From the NCBI GenBank assembly GCA_004195335.1, contig SDWK01000304.1:1-7839 (forward strand): DNA of 7,839 nucleotides. Reading direction: 5' to 3'. Position numbers and translations under genes: made by a program. The notes under the pieces were generated by a model, which worked only from the letters and a program-made list of their open reading frames with translations, made no database searches and was not told the DNA's origin. This document shows positions 1-5,570 of the stretch, piece by piece. How positions within the stretch are numbered: the first letter of the stretch is position 1; every line of letters begins with the position of its first letter. The stretch is from Shewanella sp. GTDB lineage: Bacteria; Pseudomonadota; Gammaproteobacteria; Enterobacterales; Shewanellaceae.

Positions 1-256
1 ATCAGGTGTAGATGCGGCTGATGGTATCGAAAACAGGGACGTTTTCGTTAAGCGGCCATGGATGGCTTTACAACGATATCCATATCTAACAGCCAGTTCG
101 GCTTCCATGCCTCTCGTTCATAAGCACAGAAACCAGAGGTTTCTATTCACCGTGCCGAAGAAGTATCTGCACATTCAGGTCGTTTATTGGCATCCTGCCA
201 TCACGACATTTGTGCATCCCTGCACGGCACAAGCCGCAGGCTATAGATTAATTTGA
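1..256. repeat. Structure-rich intergenic element, probable dispersed repeat (cut by window edge)
   Basis: This stretch carries a string of short perfect inverted repeats: CGAAAAC/GTTTTCG (28-34 with 41-47), GCCAT/ATGGC (55-59 with 62-66), AGAAACC/GGTTTCT (128-134 with 138-144) and GTGCA/TGCAC (212-216 with 221-225). A possible longer-range pairing joins GTGCCG (152-157) to CGGCAC (225-230). The plus strand is also open from the left edge to a TAG-free frame end at 256 (84 codons), but the only ATG, at 62, sits inside the second hairpin, has no Shine-Dalgarno sequence, and the translation has no domain I recognise. The layout of an A/T-rich hairpin followed by a CCATGG-centred hairpin resembles intergenic repeats I recall from Shewanella-type genomes, where such frames are often annotated as small hypothetical proteins. 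That resemblance is memory, not a search. Alternatives are the 3' end of a plus-strand gene starting outside the window, or a structured RNA. Confidence 0.4.
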
Positions 257-260
257 AGCC

Positions 261-377
261 ATGCAATTCAATATCGAACTAAATACCCAAAAAGTCAGAA
301 GAATAAGTGAAAGATACCTGGAACTTGTTATCCGACAAGTAAAAAATGGTGCTACAACCAGAAGGTTTTCAATCTAA
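261..377 (+). CDS. Possible 38-residue small protein, unknown function
   Basis: An intact ATG-to-TAA frame of 39 codons begins MQFNIELNTQKVRRISERYL and ends RRFSI, immediately before the convergent rimJ stop codon. The peptide is basic and has an amphipathic-looking helix in its first half. No clear Shine-Dalgarno sequence precedes the ATG; the best candidate, GAAG, is only two bases away. I do not recognise a family. It could be chance, a remnant of a longer gene, or a real small protein; chance is the most likely explanation without conservation data. Confidence 0.2.
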   Translation: MQFNIELNTQKVRRISERYLELVIRQVKNGATTRRFSI

Positions 378-977
378 TCACGGTGCTGTGTCAGAGTACT
401 CGAGGTTTATTTTCGATGTCAGGCAATGGTCCTGCCACTGTCCGGCGATCTTCAGATAGGATTTAGCCAGCCCCTCCCCTTCAAAGCCCAGTGATGAGAG
501 CAGCTGTCCACTTCGGGTATTAACCGGAATATAGTTAGCCATAATACGATGCAGGTTAAGCTCGGTGAAGATGTAGTCGATTCCAGCCGTTAAGATCTCT
601 TTCATTAAACCTTTGCCTTGGTACTCCCCGGCAATGGAGTAACCTAAGTTACAGGCTTCGAAGGAGCCTTTGATAACATTGGTAAAATTACATACACCAA
701 TAATCTCACTGCGGTTCTCGTCGCTACCGGAACAGGCTTGCTCATCTAATGCAAATGCAACGAAGTGCACCGCTCCGCCTGCCGCAAACAGCTCATTATT
801 CTCAAGTAGCCTCCGCTTTACCTTAGTGGGATTGAAATAATCAGGCTCCCTTTCTGGTTCCCATGGCGCTAAATGGGCGCTATTTTTCTGGTAATAATCG
901 ATTAGTAGTTGATATTCATAATACTGCAAAATAGTCAGCATGGTTCGCTTTGTCTTAATTCTTGGAATCGTAAACAT
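378..977 (-). CDS. rimJ: RimJ-like ribosomal protein N-acetyltransferase (GNAT family)
   Basis: The 199-residue protein is a GNAT-fold acetyl-CoA-dependent N-acetyltransferase. RimJ acetylates the N-terminal alanine of ribosomal protein S5 in the cytoplasm. The central and C-terminal parts match E. coli RimJ (194 residues) closely as I recall it: EIIGVCNFTNV at about 91-101, GSFEACNLGYSI at about 104-115, the acetyl-CoA pyrophosphate-binding loop QGKG at 120-123 followed by LM, HRIMANYIPVNTRSG at 143-157, then LGFEGEGLAKSYL and GQWQDH. The region around 77-91 has a small extra segment (EQACSGSDENRS) compared with the E. coli protein. The ATG at 977 lies three bases after the upstream gene's stop, and its Shine-Dalgarno AGGTGG (plus-strand 987-992) lies inside that gene's last codons, so translation is probably coupled. 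No terminator is visible downstream. The family is confident; S5 as the substrate is inferred from similarity. Confidence 0.85.
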   Translation of the reverse strand: MFTIPRIKTKRTMLTILQYYEYQLLIDYYQKNSAHLAPWEPEREPDYFNPTKVKRRLLENNELFAAGGAVHFVAFALDEQACSGSDENRSEIIGVCNFTNVIKGSFEACNLGYSIAGEYQGKGLMKEILTAGIDYIFTELNLHRIMANYIPVNTRSGQLLSSLGFEGEGLAKSYLKIAGQWQDHCLTSKINLEYSDTAP

Positions 978-980
978 AGA

Positions 981-1448
981 TTAAAACCACCTGCGAACCT
1001 GTTGCTGATAACAAATATACTCATCACCAAACTTGCCGGTTAAATAGGCCTCTTCCGGTCTGATAGCCACATAATAGATCCCCATACAAGATGGGATCAC
1101 ACTGGTGATAAGCCAGACATGACTGAAATAGAGACCGAGTCCAATTGGGATAGTACATAAGAGCAAATAGATAGGATTTCTTGAATACTTATAAAGCCCG
1201 GTCTTAATAATTGATGAAGTCGGCTGCCAAGGCTCTATAGACGTCTTTACACGCTTAAACTGTAGCAGCAAAGACAGCAGTAAAATAAGCCCAGTCATCA
1301 CTAATCCTAGACCGATATAGGTTATCACCGGCGCAAAGATTATCCCGATAGGAAATAGCAGCTCATTTACGTGAGCCAATAACATAAACACAATAAAAAT
1401 TAACGGCGGCGGAATTTTTACGCCAGCACCTTTTACATCTTTCTCCAT
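981..1448 (-). CDS. Isoprenylcysteine carboxylmethyltransferase (ICMT/PEMT)-family membrane protein
   Basis: The 155-residue integral membrane protein resembles ICMT/phospholipid methyltransferase-type enzymes, which transfer a methyl group from S-adenosylmethionine. Hydrophobic segments lie at about 14-34, 38-62, 92-109 and 111-129. The family signature is present: an EPW segment (72-74) leading into TGLYKYSRNPIY at 83-94, and the C-terminal RPEEAYL (130-136) with GDEYICYQQQVRRWF (141-155), matching the usual EE...F-G--Y--Y---V-RW ending. The frame stays open upstream to an ATG at 1526, but those extra residues are encoded partly by the marC tail repeat and do not look like this family. The ATG at 1448 has GGAG six bases upstream and is preferred; an ATG at 1460 is the alternative. 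Bacteria lack prenylated CAAX proteins, so the true substrate is unknown. It is probably co-transcribed with rimJ. Confidence 0.8.
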   Translation of the reverse strand: MEKDVKGAGVKIPPPLIFIVFMLLAHVNELLFPIGIIFAPVITYIGLGLVMTGLILLLSLLLQFKRVKTSIEPWQPTSSIIKTGLYKYSRNPIYLLLCTIPIGLGLYFSHVWLITSVIPSCMGIYYVAIRPEEAYLTGKFGDEYICYQQQVRRWF

Positions 1449-1454
1449 AATCTT

Positions 1455-1458
1455 CTCC
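1455..1458 (-). promoter_or_regulatory. Shine-Dalgarno GGAG that decides the methyltransferase start
   Basis: On the minus strand GGAG ends six bases before the ATG at 1448. The ATG at 1460 and the far-upstream ATG at 1526 have no comparable purine-rich site at proper spacing. This supports the short 155-residue protein over a 181-residue version that would begin inside the repeated marC tail. Confidence 0.65.
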
Positions 1459-1506
1459 ATAATTTCAGTTTGGCAGGCGTCAGCTCGGTTCGCGACGAGC
1501 CGGCGT

Positions 1507-1593
1507 TTACCCGATAGCAAACGCACCTTTGATCCCCTTCATCACCACCTGGGTTCCGATGATCATTAAGGTAAACCCCATCATTGGGATCAC
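1507..1593 (-). pseudogene. Detached marC 3'-end copy 1 (28 codons plus TAA)
   Basis: Read on the minus strand this encodes a MarC C-terminal tail running VIPMMGFTLMIIGTQ and then VVMKGIKGAFAIG, ended by TAA at 1507-1509. About 17 of 28 residues match the tail of the intact MarC protein next door (including MMG, IGTQ and the final GIKGAFAIG). It has no start codon or upstream coding part, because the frame is broken where it meets copy 2. It is therefore a gene-end fragment, not a functional gene. Confidence 0.75.
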
Positions 1594-1762
1594 CCAATAG
1601 CAAACGCAACTTTGATCCCCTTCACCACCACCTGGGTTCCGATGATCATTAAGGTAAACCCCATCATTGGGATCACCCTATAGCAAACGCACCTTTGATC
1701 CCCTCTATGGCCATCTGGGTTCCTATGACTGCCAAGATCAGTCCCATCATCCGGGTAATAGC
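1514..1762. repeat. Three-unit 83-bp tandem repeat made of marC gene ends
   Basis: Units are 1514-1596, 1597-1679 and 1680-1762, each beginning ATAGCAAACG on the plus strand. Units 1 and 2 differ at three of 83 positions by my alignment. Unit 3, which is the real 3' end of the intact marC gene, matches unit 1 at about 60 of 83 positions, with a perfect 25-base block at the gene-end side encoding the shared GIKGAFAI. Many differences between unit 3 and the others are synonymous or conservative in the marC frame, so the extra units look as if they came from a diverged marC homologue and not from recent slippage of the present gene. Confidence 0.85.
1590..1676 (-). pseudogene. Detached marC 3'-end copy 2 (28 codons plus TGA)
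   Basis: A second tail copy, nearly identical to copy 1, reads VIPMMGFTLMIIGTQ then VVVKGIKVAFAIG and ends at TGA (1590-1592). It differs from copy 1 by one conservative change (M to V) and by G to V near the end. It lies in a different frame from both copy 1 and intact marC because the repeat period is 83, not a multiple of three. Its upstream edge overlaps the stop codon of intact marC. Confidence 0.75.
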
Positions 1763-2332
1763 CCCCAACGCCGCACTTCCGAGGTAATTGACCAGCTTAC
1801 CACCAAATATAAAGAACAGATAAGTCACGATACACAAGACGCCGAAGGTGCCTATGGTGATCAGCATCTCGACTATGCCCCCCACAGCAGAGAAACTCAT
1901 CGCCGTGGCTATGGTGCCGGGGCCAGCAAGTATCGGCAGCGCCAGCGGAGATACCGCAACACTCAATGCAGCTTCCCTCTCGGTATCGCTATTCTTAGCT
2001 TTACTCTCCTCAACCTGAGCACTATCTGGGTGATGCACACTGGAGTTATTGCCCTGTAGCATATGAAAACCAATTAAGAACACCAGTAGCCCGCCAGTAA
2101 TACGAAATGCAGACAGAGAGATACCAAACAGGGTGAAAATAAACTGCCCCATCAGTGCAAAAACGGTGATGATGATAAATGCCAGCAAGAGTGCTCTGAA
2201 GGCAATCGCTTTCGTCGTCTGTTCATCTTCCTGAGAGGTTAACCCCAGAAATATCGGTACGTTGGCAATGGGGTTCATGATGGCAAAAAAACCCATAAAA
2301 ACTGTCCCCAGATGCAACCAGAGTCCATCCAT
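1673..2332 (-). CDS. MarC/YchE/YhgN-family integral membrane protein
   Basis: The 219-residue inner-membrane protein belongs to the MarC family (UPF0056), whose transport or other function is unsettled; the old link to multiple antibiotic resistance is not supported. About six hydrophobic segments are visible: roughly 7-30, 46-68, 73-93, 126-147, 154-176 and 196-216. Family landmarks are the NP motif in AIMNPIANVPIF (17-28), FGISLSAFRITGG (69-81), PLALPILAGPG (129-139) and ITRMMG near the last helix. A polar, charged loop of about 30 residues (94-122) separates the two halves. The ATG at 2332 follows a good AGAGGT Shine-Dalgarno (plus-strand 2338-2343). A weak possible promoter lies upstream (TGGACA at 2395-2400 and TAAATA at 2374-2379, only 15 bp apart). 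Two detached copies of a marC gene end lie directly downstream. The downstream methyltransferase and rimJ genes share orientation and may be co-transcribed. Confidence 0.87.
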   Translation of the reverse strand: MDGLWLHLGTVFMGFFAIMNPIANVPIFLGLTSQEDEQTTKAIAFRALLLAFIIITVFALMGQFIFTLFGISLSAFRITGGLLVFLIGFHMLQGNNSSVHHPDSAQVEESKAKNSDTEREAALSVAVSPLALPILAGPGTIATAMSFSAVGGIVEMLITIGTFGVLCIVTYLFFIFGGKLVNYLGSAALGAITRMMGLILAVIGTQMAIEGIKGAFAIG

Positions 2333-2401
2333 ATTTTACCTCTTCCGTTTAAAAGTGATCATAAAGGTGCCAATATTTACCATAAAGCAATCCTTGTCCA
2401 T

Positions 2402-2430
2402 AAAAAAACCGAGTTTTAAACTCGGTTTTT
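2402..2430 (-). terminator. Rho-independent terminator after the S9 peptidase gene
   Basis: CCGAG (2409-2413) pairs with CTCGG (2421-2425) around a TTTTAAA loop, flanked by seven A residues on the left and five T residues on the right. On the minus strand the hairpin is followed by a run of seven T residues. It lies 34 bases after the peptidase stop codon and before marC, so it separates the two transcription units. The flanking A and T runs would let it work in both directions. Confidence 0.85.
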
Positions 2431-2463
2431 GATTTACCCACTTAATGATGAATCTAAGCTGGA

Positions 2464-5301
2464 TTAGTCGGCCTTTTTATATTCGGTATACGCCTCACCT
2501 TGGGTTAACCAAGCCGGTGCTGGTTTGCCTTTCAGGTAGTGATCGAAATACTCCATCATACGAATACTGTAATCGAGCTTATTGGGATATTTCTTCAAGT
2601 GATGTGGCTCATCTTGGTATTGCAAAAAGACCACATCTTTCCCCGCACGGCGCATCGCAAGATAAAGCTCTATTCCCTGCTCCCAAGGCACCGCATCGTC
2701 TTTATCGCCAAACATAATCATCATAGGTGTCGTGATACGCTCAGCATAGAAAACCGGCGAATTCTCAATATACTTCTGTGGCGCTCGAAACAGGCTCTCA
2801 CCAATTCGGCTCTGTCCGGTTTCATACTGGAACTGACGAGCTAACCCACTACCATGGCGGATCCCGCTATAGGCGCTGGTCATGTTTGAGACCGGAGCCC
2901 CGGTTACCGCAGCCTTGAAGATATGAGTCTGAGTGACGGCAAAAGCGGTTTGATACCCCCCCCAAGAGTGTCCTTGGATCCCGACAGCATCAGAGTCTGC
3001 AATACCCATTTCGATCAACTTCTGCACACCGGAAGTCAACGCCTGAACAGAGCTTGCCCCGGGGTAGCCCACCTCGAAACGAATATCCGGCAGGAAGATG
3101 GCGTAACCGTTATCGGCGTACCAGGCAAAATTGGGTCTGTGGTTGAGCTTCATCTGCGGAAACGCATGCAAGCGGTCACTCATAAAGCGATAGAAATAAA
3201 CCAGTACCGGGTATCGCTTTCCCTCTTCATAGTTTGTCGGCTTAATCAACACACCATCTAAGGGTTGTCCATCGCCATTTGTCCAGTGAACCAGCTCTGA
3301 CTGACTCCAATTAAACTTACGCTTCTGAGCATCTAAATCCGTTTGACGGGTCGCATTCTCAGGCGAAGAATACTCTGCGGTATAAAGATCCGGAAACAGA
3401 TCATAGCGCTCTTTCGAGAATACTAAGGTATTAGAATCTTTGCTGCGAACCAGAGGCTTAATCTTATAATCCCCCTCCATCAAAGTTGTCACACCAGAGA
3501 CGCCAATCTTTGCCTGATAATAACCATCACCTTTAGTTTTCTCGTTATAACCATGAAGCAGCACCTGTTGATCAATACCAAACACTTCCGGGTTATTCTC
3601 ATCTTCGATTAATCCCGTGACTCGATATTGGATCCCTTGCTTACGTCCCTTCCCCGCCGTTAGCTTGAACGCCTCCAAGGATTCGGTATTCATCTGCCAG
3701 ACATCATATTTATCATAAACCAATAGACCAGCGTCATTTTCAAGCCAAGGTCCGAAACCATATCCGGGAGCGTTAGAGGGATAATCATGGTCTTCATCGG
3801 CAAAAGAGACCTTCAACTCTTTGGTTAGATTATGTCTGCGATCTTGCGAAATCTGATAAAGATACACCTGCCCTTGTTGGTAATAAGAGACATATCGCTC
3901 TTTTGGAGAGAGAATTGGTGCTTCATTTGTGGGTTGCTGAGTCAAAAACGGAATTTTTCGCCCTGTATTGAGATCAATCAAATAGTAATCCCGATAAAAT
4001 CCGGCCCAGGTGATCATCTTACGATAGGGGATATCTGAGCTAGCCATGACAAATCGTGACTGCTCCTGCAACTCAACATCTGGCACCGCTTCATCGGCTA
4101 ACTGGACAAGATTGTTTCCCCGCAGATGTAATACGGCCAGATATGTCCGCTCTTGTTCCTTCTTGTACTGCTTAACCTCGTTGGGCTTAATTCGAGCATC
4201 ATCACCATGCCAGATACGCAGTTCACGCTGACCTGTGACTATCTTTTCATTGAAGAGATCCGCTTGCTCCTCAATCTTTTTGATCTCAAGCTGTTGACTC
4301 ACATGGGGAACCCGGCCAAAAAACAGTCGGTTACTGTCTTGTGAGAATCTCAATTTTGTATAACGATTAAGTTTCCACTCATCATTAACGGGTGTAGGCT
4401 TAACGACGTCGCTTGCTATCTCAAACAGCGACAATTTATATTCACGTCCATAGGGAGCACTTGCGGCAACCCCATGGGTAAAGGCGATATATTGACCACT
4501 TTCACTCAGTGACACCTCACCAATCTGCTGGTCATTATACTGACGTACGATCTCTTTCTGGTTGTTATTGAGCTTAATTAACACCAGTTGATGCTTCTTC
4601 GCTTTCACATCATTGCTTGCCAGAACCAGGTGCTTACCGACTCTATCAAAATAGAAGCGGGTAACACTTTGCACACTTTGCTTATTACCATTCTTGAGAG
4701 AAATAAGTTGAAACTCAGTTCCTTTATCGAACTTATCCACCTTTTCCGGCTTATTTTTCTGCTCTTTTTTCTTACTGTCGGCGTTTTTATCCGTTTTTTT
4801 ACCGTCGCCCTCTTTCTCTTCGGCTTCAAACCAAACGGCCAAGTGCGTTCCGGCTTCATTAAACTCAAATGTTTTAACTCTTTCAAAGCGAGTCTCTTTT
4901 CCGGAAGTAGTGTCGAGTAACACCATGCCCGATTTGAGCTCTTTCTTCTCTTTGGCTGAGGCCATCTCTAAATCGAGTAACGAACTATTAACAACAAAAG
5001 CAACAAAACGGCCGTCTCGGCTCACTTTAGGCTTAGATCCCCCCTCTACGGTAAACTTTTTCGACGATGTCAGGCTCTTAACCAGTCCATGACTATCTCC
5101 CCGATCCGGTGCCACTTCTACGGCCAACATAGTGCCGGAATCAGAAACCACAGGTTCCTTCAGCGATTCAAAATGCATAATGTCATCAGGGACGATTAAA
5201 TGAGAGCTGGAGGGGGATGACGCGTAGGCTCCAGCGGTGAGTAGGCTCGCCGATGCAAGAATAAAAGATGCTATAAATAGTGACTTCAAGGTCTTCCTCA
5301 T
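2464..5301 (-). CDS. Secreted S9 (prolyl oligopeptidase) family serine peptidase
   Basis: This 945-residue protein has an N-terminal signal peptide (MRKTLKSLF, a hydrophobic core, and a likely AYA|S cleavage after residue 27), so it should act in the periplasm or be exported. Residues from about 35 to 660 carry WD40/PD40-like repeats consistent with the beta-propeller that gates substrate access in S9 enzymes. The C-terminal alpha/beta-hydrolase domain holds the catalytic triad: Ser779 in GHSWGG (777-782), probably Asp868 in GDKDDAVP, and His900 in DEPHH. Such enzymes cleave peptides, often releasing dipeptides or cutting after proline; the specificity here is not readable. The protein is longer than classical POP (~700 residues). 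A Lys/Glu/Asp-rich low-complexity insert lies at about 160-194. The start is supported by the signal peptide, though the Shine-Dalgarno (AAGAA) is weak. It is divergent from the isocitrate dehydrogenase gene and ends at its own terminator, so it is probably monocistronic. Confidence 0.9.
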   Translation of the reverse strand: MRKTLKSLFIASFILASASLLTAGAYASSPSSSHLIVPDDIMHFESLKEPVVSDSGTMLAVEVAPDRGDSHGLVKSLTSSKKFTVEGGSKPKVSRDGRFVAFVVNSSLLDLEMASAKEKKELKSGMVLLDTTSGKETRFERVKTFEFNEAGTHLAVWFEAEEKEGDGKKTDKNADSKKKEQKNKPEKVDKFDKGTEFQLISLKNGNKQSVQSVTRFYFDRVGKHLVLASNDVKAKKHQLVLIKLNNNQKEIVRQYNDQQIGEVSLSESGQYIAFTHGVAASAPYGREYKLSLFEIASDVVKPTPVNDEWKLNRYTKLRFSQDSNRLFFGRVPHVSQQLEIKKIEEQADLFNEKIVTGQRELRIWHGDDARIKPNEVKQYKKEQERTYLAVLHLRGNNLVQLADEAVPDVELQEQSRFVMASSDIPYRKMITWAGFYRDYYLIDLNTGRKIPFLTQQPTNEAPILSPKERYVSYYQQGQVYLYQISQDRRHNLTKELKVSFADEDHDYPSNAPGYGFGPWLENDAGLLVYDKYDVWQMNTESLEAFKLTAGKGRKQGIQYRVTGLIEDENNPEVFGIDQQVLLHGYNEKTKGDGYYQAKIGVSGVTTLMEGDYKIKPLVRSKDSNTLVFSKERYDLFPDLYTAEYSSPENATRQTDLDAQKRKFNWSQSELVHWTNGDGQPLDGVLIKPTNYEEGKRYPVLVYFYRFMSDRLHAFPQMKLNHRPNFAWYADNGYAIFLPDIRFEVGYPGASSVQALTSGVQKLIEMGIADSDAVGIQGHSWGGYQTAFAVTQTHIFKAAVTGAPVSNMTSAYSGIRHGSGLARQFQYETGQSRIGESLFRAPQKYIENSPVFYAERITTPMMIMFGDKDDAVPWEQGIELYLAMRRAGKDVVFLQYQDEPHHLKKYPNKLDYSIRMMEYFDHYLKGKPAPAWLTQGEAYTEYKKAD

Positions 5302-5423
5302 TTTTCTTATTTTGTTAACGTCAACTTTTTAGGCTTTATTAGACTAAAGTAGACTTTTTTAACCTTTAACGTTCAATCATCGTTATAAGCCTTGTTTATT
5401 GCAAGTTCCACTATATAAAAAAA

Positions 5424-5439
5424 TGTGAGATTGCTCACT
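5424..5439. promoter_or_regulatory. Candidate CRP (cAMP receptor protein) binding site
   Basis: TGTGA (5424-5428), a six-base spacer and TCACT (5435-5439) match the CRP consensus TGTGA-N6-TCACA at nine of ten core positions, with A/T-rich flanks. It lies 147 bp before the isocitrate dehydrogenase start and 123 bp from the divergent peptidase start, so either or both could be controlled. With the tentative -10 at 5468-5473 the site would be centred about 48 bp before transcription start, which is not an ideal activator position. The actual regulator is inferred from the motif only. Confidence 0.6.
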
Positions 5440-5457
5440 ATTTTCTGTGAAAATAGT
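5437..5457. promoter_or_regulatory. 21-bp perfect palindrome overlapping the CRP-like site
   Basis: ACTATTTTC (5437-5445) and GAAAATAGT (5449-5457) are exact inverted copies separated by TGT. The left arm overlaps the right half of the CRP-like site by three bases. Its position just upstream of, or within, the probable core promoter of the isocitrate dehydrogenase gene is that expected of an operator. I do not recognise the binding protein. It lacks a following T-run, so it is not a terminator. Confidence 0.45.
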
Positions 5458-5467
5458 TTAAAAGTGT

Positions 5468-5473
5468 TAAAAT
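5468..5473 (+). promoter_or_regulatory. Tentative -10 element for the isocitrate dehydrogenase gene
   Basis: TAAAAT resembles the sigma-70 -10 hexamer TATAAT. No good -35 hexamer sits 17 bp upstream; that position falls inside the palindrome, which would fit an activator-dependent promoter. It would give a leader of about 90 bases. Other A/T-rich hexamers nearby could serve instead, so this is weak. Confidence 0.3.
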
Positions 5474-5512
5474 CATGCAGTGAACAATAAAAACGAATTC
5501 CAAGTCATACTA

Positions 5513-5538
5513 CCGTGTCTTTAGACATGGACAGACAT
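5513..5538 (+). promoter_or_regulatory. Leader hairpin and phased AGACAT direct repeats upstream of isocitrate dehydrogenase
   Basis: CCGTGTCT (5513-5520) and AGACATGG (5523-5530) form an eight-pair inverted repeat with one G-T wobble. AGACAT occurs at 5523-5528 and again at 5533-5538, exactly ten bases apart, about one helical turn. It lies 33 bases before the start codon. It could be a regulator operator or an mRNA stem-loop; no known family was identified from the sequence alone. Confidence 0.35.
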
Positions 5539-5559
5539 AGCTGTAACGACAAACCGTGG

Positions 5560-5564
5560 AAGGA
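5560..5564 (+). promoter_or_regulatory. Shine-Dalgarno AAGGA fixing the isocitrate dehydrogenase start at 5571
   Basis: AAGGA ends six bases before the ATG at 5571. The frame also has a GTG at 5556, but that codon overlaps the upstream flank of this same site and would add five residues (MEGLS) before the conserved N-terminus. The ATG at 5571 gives the usual family beginning, with the GDGIG loop at residue 11. Confidence 0.8.
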
Positions 5565-5570
5565 CTCTCC

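Noticed and set aside
323..340. ACTTGT/ACAAGT hairpin as a rimJ terminator
   Set aside because: The T-run lies before, not after, the hairpin in the direction of rimJ transcription, and the stem is only six pairs.
1483..1500. GCTCG/CGAGC inverted repeat between marC tails and the methyltransferase gene as a terminator
   Set aside because: The stem is five pairs with an eight-base loop and no T-run on either side.
1667..2059. 130-codon plus-strand frame opposite marC
   Set aside because: It is antisense to a clear MarC protein with six membrane segments, and its translation is low-information with no recognisable domain.
2352..2374. Sigma-54-like TTGGCAC upstream of marC (minus strand)
   Set aside because: The required GC dinucleotide at the -12 element is absent at the correct spacing.
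4588..4920. Plus- and minus-strand frames inside the peptidase gene, including a Lys-rich 93-residue one
   Set aside because: They are other-frame readings of the Lys/Glu-rich segment of the S9 peptidase, which reads through as one intact protein.
5456..5472. ArcA-like repeats GTTTAAAAGTGTTAAAA before isocitrate dehydrogenase
   Set aside because: The two half-repeats are ten bases apart instead of the expected eleven and the match is mostly A/T richness. A weight-matrix scan would be needed.
5556..5570. GTG at 5556 as the isocitrate dehydrogenase start
   Set aside because: The ATG at 5571 has a well-spaced AAGGA and gives the normal family N-terminus.
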